64,000 nucleotides of DNA from Pelomonas sp965229315 (GTDB lineage Bacteria > Pseudomonadota > Gammaproteobacteria > Burkholderiales > Burkholderiaceae_C): positions 1,612,001-1,676,000 of the forward strand of contig NZ_CBDDJA010000002.1 in NCBI RefSeq assembly GCF_965229315.1. Direction: 5' to 3'. The notes under the pieces were generated by a model, which searched no databases, had not been told where the DNA came from, and worked only from the letters and a program-made list of their open reading frames with translations. This document shows positions 57,604-64,000 of the stretch, one piece after another. The first letter of the stretch is position 1, and each line of letters opens with the position of its first letter. Both the position numbers and the translations under genes were made by a program.

Positions 57604-58689
57604 CACTTCCCGCCACACCGCCAGCGTGCCGCGCGCAGTGGCTTCCCAGGTGCGCGTGCGGGCGTAGGCGAGGGCGGCCGTGCGTTGCGCTTGTGGCATG
57701 GAGACCGCAGCCGCGATGCCGGCGGCCAGCGCGTCCACGTCTTCCGGGTTGGCGATGACGGCATGGCCGGCGGCGGCCTCGGGGCAACTGCCGCGGTCGC
57801 TGGTGAGTACGGGCGTGCCGCTGGCCATCGCTTCGAGCACGGGCAGGCCGTAGCCTTCGTACAGCGAGGGGAACAGGTAAGCCGCGGCACCGGCGTACAG
57901 CGCGGGGAGGTCGGCGTCGCTCACGAACCCGATCGCAAGCACATGGGCGGATACGCCCAGCGAGGCGGCGTGTGCAGCCAGAGCAGCCTGCGCCTCAGGC
58001 GTGTGCTGGCCGCAGACGACCAGCGCAAAGTCCTGGCCGAACCGGCCTGCTGCGAAGGCCTGGACGACGCGCTCCAGGTTCTTGTTGGGCGTGGCGCCGA
58101 TGAACAGCAGGTAAGGGCGTTCCAGGTTCAGCCGCAAGCGCACTGCGTCGATTTGGTCGGGGTCATGGGGCCGGAAGAGCGGCGACACGCCGGGATACAC
58201 GACCGTGAACCGCGCAGGATCGCCGCCCACGAAGTGCAGGAAGTCCTGGCGCGTGTTCTCGCTGACGCAGATCAGCCGCGCGCAGGTGTCGCGCAGGTGC
58301 TCGTAGTGGCGCAGCTTGTGCAGGCGCTTCTTCTCGCTGGGCTGGTTGATGTCGAGCGCCGCGTAGAGGTCGTGCACGGTGGCGACGACGGGCACGCGCC
58401 AGGGCGGCTGGCGCTCGTCGGGCACGTGCATCAGCGCGCAGTCCGGCCGCGGCAGCGGCCACACCGGGCCCCACCAGCAGGCGCTGGACAGGCGGGGGCC
58501 GTGGGCCAGCCGCTCGCGCAGCGGCCAGCGCGACCGCTTGCACATCTGCAGCAGGTTGAACTCCTGCTCGGATGGCACGTCCAGCACCGACAAGGCCTCG
58601 ATGAGCTGGCGCGTGTAGCGGCCGATGCCGGTGCTGCGCTCGTCGGTGAGGTTGGTGGCCTCGATGGCGAAGACGGGGGGGCGGGTCAT
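57586..58689 (-). CDS. Glycosyltransferase family 4 protein
   Basis: The 367-residue GT-B enzyme begins FAIEATNLTDERSTGIGRYTRQL and has the donor-binding region LYEGYGLPVLEAMASGTPVLTSD with the Glu-x7-Glu pair, plus LLFIGATPNKNLERVVQAF, all typical of GT4 mannosyl/glucosyltransferases. The location at the end of the heptose/Kdo cluster points to core or surface polysaccharide assembly. The ATG at 58689 lies one base after the gmhB stop; open codons further upstream are inside gmhB. Confidence 0.88.
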   Translation of the reverse strand: MTRPPVFAIEATNLTDERSTGIGRYTRQLIEALSVLDVPSEQEFNLLQMCKRSRWPLRERLAHGPRLSSACWWGPVWPLPRPDCALMHVPDERQPPWRVPVVATVHDLYAALDINQPSEKKRLHKLRHYEHLRDTCARLICVSENTRQDFLHFVGGDPARFTVVYPGVSPLFRPHDPDQIDAVRLRLNLERPYLLFIGATPNKNLERVVQAFAAGRFGQDFALVVCGQHTPEAQAALAAHAASLGVSAHVLAIGFVSDADLPALYAGAAAYLFPSLYEGYGLPVLEAMASGTPVLTSDRGSCPEAAAGHAVIANPEDVDALAAGIAAAVSMPQAQRTAALAYARTRTWEATARGTLAVWREVLAEHG

Positions 58690-58690
58690 G

Positions 58691-59251
58691 TCAGGCGATG
58701 CCCAGCGCGTCCAGCGCCTGTGGCAGGTCGGGGTGGTCCACCGGCGACGCGCCGGGCTGACCATTCTTCGCGAGCCGCAGGCACCGCCCCACGCCGGCGG
58801 CGCGGCCGGCTTCGATGTCCGACGCCTTGTCGCCGAACATCAGCGAGGCAGCGAGGTCGATGCCCAAGGCCCGGGCGCTGCGCAGGATCATGCCGGGCGC
58901 GGGTTTGCGGCAGTCGCAGTCCAGCGCGTAGCGGGGCAGCTGCGCGTCGGGCAGGTGAGGGCAGTACTCGATGGCGTCCAGCGTGACGCCCTGCCGGCGC
59001 AGGTGCTCGCGCAGCGCGTCGTGCAGGCGCTGCACCGCGGCTTCGTCGTAGTAGCCGCGCGCCACGCCAGACTGGTTGGTCACGATGACCAGCGCGTAGC
59101 CCGCGGCCTGCAGGCGGCGCAGCGCATCCACAGCACCGGGCACGAAGGCGAAGTCCTCCCAGCGCACCACATAGCCGTGGTCGATGTTGATGACGCCGTC
59201 GCGGTCCAGGAAGGCCGCCTTGCGCCCGGGGCTCTGCGTGTCGGCTGGCAT
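58691..59251 (-). CDS. gmhB: D-glycero-beta-D-manno-heptose-1,7-bisphosphate 7-phosphatase
   Basis: GmhB removes the 7-phosphate during ADP-heptose synthesis. The 186-residue HAD enzyme has the nucleophile motif FLDRDGVINIDHGYV, VTNQSGVARGYY, the zinc-binding cysteines in CPHLPDAQLPRYALDCDCRKPAPGM and the MFGDKASDIEAG closing motif. ATG 59251 is used. It lies in the ADP-heptose cluster with gmhA and separate kinase and adenylyltransferase genes. Confidence 0.94.
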   Translation of the reverse strand: MPADTQSPGRKAAFLDRDGVINIDHGYVVRWEDFAFVPGAVDALRRLQAAGYALVIVTNQSGVARGYYDEAAVQRLHDALREHLRRQGVTLDAIEYCPHLPDAQLPRYALDCDCRKPAPGMILRSARALGIDLAASLMFGDKASDIEAGRAAGVGRCLRLAKNGQPGASPVDHPDLPQALDALGIA

Positions 59252-59253
59252 GT

Positions 59254-60009
59254 TCAACCCGCCAGCGCGGCGCGCAGCGTCCGCGAGTAGCGCCATTGCG
59301 GGTGCTCCACCTGGGTCACGAAGTCCGCATCCGCCGGGATGGGCTGCCAGAACATGTCCCAGTGCCGCATGAACAGCCCATCGAACTTGCGCGAGCGCAG
59401 CATGCCGCGGCGCCGCTTCATCTCGGAATACCGGTCGCCCTTGAAGTCCTTCACGACCTGGGTGAAGGGCAGCACCAGCTCCGCGGGCTTGCCGTCGTGG
59501 GCCTGCCAGCGTCCGTCGCCGAATCGGGCCAACGCGTCGAACTGGTCTTCGCAGATCACCTGGATCGCGGTTTCCGGCATGGCGTGGAAGTCGCACCACA
59601 GCACCGTCCAGCCGCTGTCCAGCGAGCCGATGTAGCTGCGCAGGCGCGGCGACAGCACGAAGGCATCCGACTCGACGTGGATCAGCTTGGCCGCCCCCCG
59701 TGCGCGCGCCACCTTGACGGCATGCGTGAAACTGCGCCACCAGCCGAAGTAGGAGAACCGGCTCGCGCGCCCCAGCCGGCTGGCGAAGCGCAGCACCTGC
59801 GTCCGGTGCGTGGCCTGGGCCAGGCCATGCTCCGCGTCCAGGCAGGGCGGCAGACCAGGGGCCGACAGGCCGGGCGACGCGTCGTCGATGAGGAACAGCT
59901 GGCTGGCGCCCATGTCATGGCGCTGGTAGTGGTCCACCCAGCGCGCATAGCGGTCGGTCCAGTCCTGCGCGTCGCGGATGTAGCTGGTGCAGAACAGCAG
60001 CGACTTCAT
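59254..60009 (-). CDS. Unknown protein in the LPS core cluster, possible glycosyltransferase
   Basis: The 251-residue protein starts LLFCTSYIRDAQDWTDRYARW and has a LFLIDDASPG segment, a FSYFGWWRSFTHAVKVAR stretch and an acidic LIHVESDAFVLSPRLRSYI block that resembles the strand-plus-DxD area of GT-A transferases. The C-terminal part is rich in Arg, Trp and Met (MKRRRGMLRSRKFDGLFMRHWDMFW). There is no signal or membrane segment. I cannot name the family with certainty. The location between gmhB and the heptose adenylyltransferase, with a four-base overlap to the latter, argues for a core sugar-transfer or modification role. Confidence 0.7.
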   Translation of the reverse strand: MKSLLFCTSYIRDAQDWTDRYARWVDHYQRHDMGASQLFLIDDASPGLSAPGLPPCLDAEHGLAQATHRTQVLRFASRLGRASRFSYFGWWRSFTHAVKVARARGAAKLIHVESDAFVLSPRLRSYIGSLDSGWTVLWCDFHAMPETAIQVICEDQFDALARFGDGRWQAHDGKPAELVLPFTQVVKDFKGDRYSEMKRRRGMLRSRKFDGLFMRHWDMFWQPIPADADFVTQVEHPQWRYSRTLRAALAG

Positions 60010-60515
60010 GCGCCCGGCGCCTCGTCGCGGATGCGCCTGACCAGCGCCGTCGTCGAGTAGCCGTCGACGAAGGGGATGGCCCGCGCGTCGCCGCCCCAGG
60101 AGCGCACCAGGCGGGTCTCTGCCAGCGTTTCCATGTCGTAGTCGCCGCCCTTCACGTAGAGGTCGGGCTTCACGCGCGCCAGCAGTTCGCAGGGGGTGCG
60201 CTCGGCGAAGAACGTGACCGCGTCGACGGCCGTCAGGCCGGCCAGCACCAGCGCGCGGTCGATGTCGCGGTTCAGCGGCCGGTCCGGGCCCTTGCCCAGG
60301 CCGCGCGCCGAGGCGTCGGTGTTGACGGCCACGATCAGGCTGGCGCCTTGCTGCCGCGCGGCGTGCAGGTAGGCGACATGGCCGCGGTGCAGCACGTCGA
60401 ACACGCCGTTGGTGAACACCAGCGGGCGGGGCAGTGCGGCCAGCCGCGCGGCCAGCGCTGCGTCGTCCAGCGCGGCCGCGTCGAACAGCTTGTCGTCCAG
60501 CGAGGGCGCGCTCAT
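60006..60515 (-). CDS. rfaE2: Heptose 1-phosphate adenylyltransferase
   Basis: The 169-residue nucleotidyltransferase activates heptose 1-phosphate to ADP-heptose. It has the FTNGVFDVLHRGHVAYL motif with HxGH, NTDASARGLGKG, and YVKGGDYDMETLAE. In E. coli this domain is fused to the kinase as HldE; here the two are separate genes overlapping by four bases, the two-gene arrangement common in betaproteobacteria. Confidence 0.93.
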   Translation of the reverse strand: MSAPSLDDKLFDAAALDDAALAARLAALPRPLVFTNGVFDVLHRGHVAYLHAARQQGASLIVAVNTDASARGLGKGPDRPLNRDIDRALVLAGLTAVDAVTFFAERTPCELLARVKPDLYVKGGDYDMETLAETRLVRSWGGDARAIPFVDGYSTTALVRRIRDEAPGA

Positions 60516-61465
60516 GCGGCCAGTTCCTCGTAGCTGGCGGTTGCGGTGCCGAACTTGCCGACGACGATGCTGCCGGCCTTGTTGGCCAGGCGCATCGCGT
60601 CCGGCAGCGGCAGGCCGGCACCCAGCAGCGCGGCCAGCGTGGCGATGACCGTGTCGCCGGCACCGGTCACGTCGAACACCTCGCGCGCCCGCGCCGGCTC
60701 GTGCGTGACGCCGCTGTCGTCGAACAGCGTCATGCCTTCCTCGGAGCGCGTCAGCAGCACCGCGCCCACGCCGATGTCGGCCCGCAGCGCCTCGACCTTC
60801 TTCAGCAGGTCGGCCTCGCCGCGCCAGGCGCCCACGACCTGCGCCAGCTCGCTGCGGTTGGGCGTGATGACGCTGGCGCCGGCGTAGCGGCGGTAGTCGC
60901 TGCCTTTCGGGTCCACCAGCACCGGGCGGCCGGCGGCGCGGGCCATCTCGATCATGCGCGGGATGTGCGTGAGGCCGCCCTTGCCGTAGTCGGAGAACAG
61001 CACGACGTCGTGCTGCGGCAGCTGCTCGGCGAAGGCGTCCAGCATCTGCCCCAGCACCTCGTGATCGGGCTCGTTCTCGAAGTCGACGCGGATCAACTGC
61101 TGGGCGCGGCCGATGACGCGCAGCTTGACGATGGTGTGCAGCTGCTTGTCGTCCCGCAGCACCGTCTCGATGCCCTGCTGGTGCAGCAGCTCGCGCAGCC
61201 GGCGGGCGGGCTCGTCCTGGCCCACGACGGTCAGCAGCGTGGCGCGGGCGCCCAGCGTGCGCACGTTCAGCGCGACGTTGGCGGCGCCACCCAGGCGCTC
61301 TTCCTCGCGTTCCACGCGCACCACGGGCACGGGCGCTTCGGGCGAGATGCGGTCGACGGCGCCGTACCAGTAGCGGTCCAGCATCACGTCGCCCACCACC
61401 AGCACGCGGCGGGCGGCCAGCAGCTCGCGGGCAGGAAGCGCGGGCGTGGGCGTGCTCGTGCTCAT
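60512..61465 (-). CDS. rfaE1: D-glycero-beta-D-manno-heptose-7-phosphate kinase
   Basis: The 317-residue PfkB-family kinase phosphorylates heptose 7-phosphate at position 1. It has VLVVGDVMLDRYWYGAVDRI, the EERLGGAANVALNV motif, VLVDPKGSDYRRYAG and the catalytic DVTGAGDTVIATLA. The ATG overlaps the gmhA stop by one base and the stop overlaps the adenylyltransferase start. Confidence 0.94.
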   Translation of the reverse strand: MSTSTPTPALPARELLAARRVLVVGDVMLDRYWYGAVDRISPEAPVPVVRVEREEERLGGAANVALNVRTLGARATLLTVVGQDEPARRLRELLHQQGIETVLRDDKQLHTIVKLRVIGRAQQLIRVDFENEPDHEVLGQMLDAFAEQLPQHDVVLFSDYGKGGLTHIPRMIEMARAAGRPVLVDPKGSDYRRYAGASVITPNRSELAQVVGAWRGEADLLKKVEALRADIGVGAVLLTRSEEGMTLFDDSGVTHEPARAREVFDVTGAGDTVIATLAALLGAGLPLPDAMRLANKAGSIVVGKFGTATASYEELAA

Positions 61466-62034
61466 CAGGCCAGGCCCAGTTCGTCCTCGATCAGCCCGCA
61501 CAGCGTGTGGCCGATGAGGATGTGCGCTTCCTGGATGCGCGCCGTGACGCCGTGCGGCACGACGATGGCGTCGTCGCACAGGCCGGCGAGCTTGCCGCCG
61601 TCGCGGCCCAGCAGGCCCAGCGTGTAGATGCCCAGGGCCCGGGCCGCCTCGACGGCGCGCAGCACGTTGGCCGAGTTGCCGGAGGTGGAGATGGCCACCA
61701 GCCCGTCGCCGGCGCGGCCCAGGCCCTGGAGCTGGCGGGCGAACACGTCGTCGAAGCTGTAGTCGTTGGCGATGCAAGTCAGCGCCGAGCTGTCGGTACT
61801 CAGCGCCAGGCCTGCCAGCGGCCGGCGGTCCTTGATGAAGCGGCCGGTCAGCTCGGAGGCGAGGTGCTGGCTGTCGGCGGCCGAGCCGCCATTGCCGCAG
61901 AACATCAGCTTGCCGCCACTGCTCAGCACGCCGGCCAGGCGTTGACCCACGGCCAGCACCTGGCTCTCCAGCGCCGGCAGCAGCGCCATCAGCTGCTGGT
62001 GTTCATCGAGATTGCGCAAAAACAGGGAAGTCAT
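61465..62034 (-). CDS. gmhA: Sedoheptulose-7-phosphate isomerase
   Basis: GmhA converts sedoheptulose 7-phosphate to heptose 7-phosphate, the first step of ADP-heptose synthesis. The 189-residue SIS-domain protein has LMFCGNGGSAADSQHLASEL, the TGRF block, VAISTSGNSANVL and IQEAHILIGHTLCGLIED. ATG 62034 gives the family start; an ATG five codons upstream is possible. Confidence 0.93.
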   Translation of the reverse strand: MTSLFLRNLDEHQQLMALLPALESQVLAVGQRLAGVLSSGGKLMFCGNGGSAADSQHLASELTGRFIKDRRPLAGLALSTDSSALTCIANDYSFDDVFARQLQGLGRAGDGLVAISTSGNSANVLRAVEAARALGIYTLGLLGRDGGKLAGLCDDAIVVPHGVTARIQEAHILIGHTLCGLIEDELGLA

Positions 62035-62067
62035 GACAGGCCTCGGCAAGCGGCAAATGATCGGTGT

Positions 62068-62931
62068 CTAGACCAGCGGCCGGCCGGTGATGCGGCGCAG
62101 GATGCCCAGCGGGCTGGCCGCCGGGTCGCTCTGCGCCTCGGCGGGCAGGTGCAGCGTCTGCTCCATCATGAACTGGCCGGACATGACGGCGTGCGAGGCC
62201 TGGTCGGAGTAGCAGACCCAGGTGGAGCCGGGCGGGAAGGGCATCGTCACCTGCGGGCTGGTCTGCTGGTAGTCCAGGTCCGACTTCATGCCATCGTGCA
62301 GCTGCAGCATCAGGTGGTCGTACTCGGTGCGCAGCGACTTGGTGACGTGCAGCGCGCGCAAGACCTTCGCCTGCCAGGCCACGTAGGGCTTGGCGCGCGG
62401 CACGAAGCGGCGGGCGATGTCCTCGAAGGCCTCGCCGACGCGCCAGGTGCGCGCCTCGCCGTGGGGGTTGAGGTTGGTGAACACGCGCAGGATACGCTCG
62501 CCGCGGTTGGGGCGCGACGGGAAGGCATCCACGTGCAGGCGGCGGTCGTCGGCGCGCCAGGACTGCACGCGCGACTCGACCTGCGTGGGCCGGTAGCTGG
62601 TGGGCGCCAGGCGCAGCGCCGGCTTGTAGGCCGGTGCGATGGCGTCGATGAGCGAACAGGCCTGGGTGCGAAAGCGCCCGATCATCGCGGCCAGGCGCGC
62701 CTGCTCCTCGCCCTGCACGGCGGCGCCGGCCAGCACGCCGTCCAGGCGCAGGCTGATGTTGCGGGACTTCTCGTCGCGCACATCGGCGCGCAGCAGCAGG
62801 CGCTCCTCGGGCGACAGCGCGAAGCGCAGCTCCGGAAAGAACAGCACCTTGCCGGCTTCCAGCTCGGGCACCAGGCCCTGCAGCGGCTGCGACCAGTCGC
62901 GGCTGTCGACGATGACGATGCGCTCGCTCAT
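62068..62931 (-). CDS. kdoO: Kdo 3-hydroxylase, Fe(II)/2-oxoglutarate dioxygenase type
   Basis: The 287-residue protein matches the Kdo hydroxylase family, which converts lipid-A-linked Kdo to Ko in Burkholderia and Yersinia. The iron-binding pair is in LHVDAFPSRPNRGERILRVF (His-x-Asp), with a distal histidine in YSDQASHAVMSGQFMMEQT. No signal peptide is seen, fitting a cytoplasmic-face enzyme. ATG 62931 precedes SERIVIVDS; the longer frame adds a Pro-rich leader without support. It lies between gmhA and a glycosyltransferase in the core cluster. Confidence 0.88.
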   Translation of the reverse strand: MSERIVIVDSRDWSQPLQGLVPELEAGKVLFFPELRFALSPEERLLLRADVRDEKSRNISLRLDGVLAGAAVQGEEQARLAAMIGRFRTQACSLIDAIAPAYKPALRLAPTSYRPTQVESRVQSWRADDRRLHVDAFPSRPNRGERILRVFTNLNPHGEARTWRVGEAFEDIARRFVPRAKPYVAWQAKVLRALHVTKSLRTEYDHLMLQLHDGMKSDLDYQQTSPQVTMPFPPGSTWVCYSDQASHAVMSGQFMMEQTLHLPAEAQSDPAASPLGILRRITGRPLV

Positions 62932-62941
62932 GACCGGGTCC

Positions 62942-63673
62942 TCACTCACGCCAATGCTCGGCGATCCAGGGCGCAGGGCGGGCATGGCGCCAGTTGCCTT
63001 GCGAGCGGCCGACCAGCGCGTCCGGTGGGTTCATGACACCATGGAAGACCAGCACGCGCGCCCCCTCGGGGATGAAGGGGTCGCGCCAGTAGCTGGTGGG
63101 CCACAGCGGCAGGCAGTGGTACTTGTAGCTGGCGCACCAGTCTGCGGGCCAGTAGCCCAGCTTGCCCTGGTCGTGCAGGAAGTGACTGAGGTATTCCTGT
63201 TCGTTGCGGTACTTGGCCCGCACCTCGTCCTGGTGGGCGATGAAGTGCGCCAGCACGTCGGCATGCGCACCGATGCGAAAGCGGTAGACGGACGAGTTGC
63301 CGGTCACCCGCCAGGGGCGCTTCCAGTCCTTGATGATGAGGAAGTCGCCGGGCACGTCGAAGAACTCGGTCAGGTCGCCGACGATGACCACGTCCAGGTC
63401 CAGGAACAGCGCCGTGCCCTTCAGGCCGAACAGGTCCGCCTGGTAGGTGCCGAGCTTCCTCCAGCCGCCATCGCGCTTGCCGGGGCTGGCCTGCGTTTCG
63501 GGCAGCGGCAGGCATTCGACGTCCTCGCGGATGCCGTTCGTGTCATCCGTGAAGCAGACGAAGCGGAACGGGCCGCGCAGATGGCGCACCGCCATGCCGT
63601 ACAGCCGGTTGACGTATTCGGGCCCGTACTTGGTGCCCCATTTCATGCAGATGACGAAGCGGTCTTCGCTCAT
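62942..63673 (-). CDS. GT-A fold glycosyltransferase in the LPS core cluster
   Basis: The 243-residue protein begins MSEDRFVICMKWGTKYGPEYVNRLYGM and contains TALFLDLDVVIVGDLTEFF, the DxD metal/nucleotide-sugar motif of GT-A enzymes such as GT8 relatives. It also has WCASYKYHCLPLWP and LVFHGVMNPPD. It should transfer a sugar from a nucleotide donor; the acceptor is probably the LPS core or Kdo region, inferred from its place between lapB and kdoO. The ATG overlaps the lapB stop by one base. Confidence 0.82.
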   Translation of the reverse strand: MSEDRFVICMKWGTKYGPEYVNRLYGMAVRHLRGPFRFVCFTDDTNGIREDVECLPLPETQASPGKRDGGWRKLGTYQADLFGLKGTALFLDLDVVIVGDLTEFFDVPGDFLIIKDWKRPWRVTGNSSVYRFRIGAHADVLAHFIAHQDEVRAKYRNEQEYLSHFLHDQGKLGYWPADWCASYKYHCLPLWPTSYWRDPFIPEGARVLVFHGVMNPPDALVGRSQGNWRHARPAPWIAEHWRE

Positions 63674-64000
63674 CAATTGAGCTCCTCGATGGGTTGGGGC
63701 GGGTAGCTGTCCCAGTTCAGGCAGGCCGGGCATTGCCAGAAGTAGTGCGCGGCCTCGAAGCCGCAGGCCGCGCAGCGGTAGCGCTGCAGCGGCTTGGCCG
63801 CCTTTTCCAGCGCCTGGATGATGGGGCCGGCTTCGTCCGCGGGCAGGGCGGGCGCGTTGAGCTTGAGCAGGTCGGTCGCGGCCGACAGCACCGGCTGTTC
63901 GCGCAGATGGGTGGCCAGGCGCTCACGCTGCGGCCCCGGCTGCAGGCTGGCCAGCGCGCGCAGCAGGTGCATGCTGGGCGCGCGGTGGTATTGCTCGCCC
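63673..64000 (-). CDS. lapB: LapB (YciM), C-terminal part, truncated by the window end
   Basis: About 108 C-terminal residues are visible and the frame is open to the last base. They end with the rubredoxin-like metal site YRCAACGFEAAHYFWQCPAC (two Cys-x-x-Cys pairs) and NWDSYPPQPIEELN, the hallmark of LapB. LapB is a membrane-anchored TPR protein that tunes LpxC turnover and LPS assembly. It leads the minus-strand LPS core run seen here. Confidence 0.9.
   Translation of the reverse strand, partial: GEQYHRAPSMHLLRALASLQPGPQRERLATHLREQPVLSAATDLLKLNAPALPADEAGPIIQALEKAAKPLQRYRCAACGFEAAHYFWQCPACLNWDSYPPQPIEELN

Overview
The window is a gene-dense stretch of chromosome from a GC-rich betaproteobacterium. 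The best fit is the Rubrivivax/Roseateles/Leptothrix side of the Burkholderiales. Support for this comes from the very high GC content, PEP-CTERM surface proteins with a PrsT-type TPR protein, the aotJQMOP order, KdoO with separate heptose kinase and adenylyltransferase genes, and short C-rich palindromic repeats of a kind seen between genes in that order. I see no rRNA, tRNA, CRISPR array, insertion sequence or prophage. No gap between genes exceeds about 235 bases.

Left part (1-25 kb). The end of a cobalamin operon (cobT, cobS, cobC) converges with an S9 peptidase lipoprotein. Next come a Tim44-like membrane protein, a short-chain dehydrogenase, an RluA-type pseudouridine synthase, an EamA transporter and a divergent quinone oxidoreductase. 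From about 24.97 kb back to 8.58 kb almost everything reads on the minus strand: yajQ, a retropepsin-like protease, prsT, an XDP1-like PEP-CTERM protein behind a sigma-54-type promoter, an acyl-CoA dehydrogenase pair, a DUF3617 protein, rsuA, the conserved ribF-ileS-lspA block, two more PEP-CTERM proteins and a soluble PAS histidine kinase.

Middle part (25-38.7 kb). murB overlaps a small export-type ATP-dependent DNA ligase. Next to the ligase, a 26-codon reading frame sits directly behind a perfect LexA-type (SOS) palindrome. argG, a small GNAT protein and yaeQ follow, then a coiled-coil periplasmic protein, an M3 oligopeptidase and ybaN. An arginine/ornithine-type ABC transporter operon (aotJQMOP), an alpha/beta hydrolase and trhO complete this part.

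Right part (38.7-64 kb). A three-gene signalling unit comprises a receiver-kinase protein whose H-box histidine is glutamine, an UrtA/AmiC-like binding protein and a large hybrid kinase. It is followed by Fur-box-controlled feoAB, a secreted cyclophilin, dnaE, a patatin, comEA and msbA. The end holds a lipopolysaccharide core region: two tandem GT9 heptosyltransferases facing a minus-strand run of lapB, a glycosyltransferase, kdoO, gmhA, heptose kinase, heptose adenylyltransferase, an unknown protein, gmhB and a GT4 glycosyltransferase.

The most unusual signals are three. First, the SOS box with its micro-ORF at 26946-27074. Second, an interspersed repeat family with five copies, two of them read in frame inside real proteins (an M3 peptidase and a receiver domain). 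Third, the receiver plus pseudokinase / binding protein / hybrid kinase operon.
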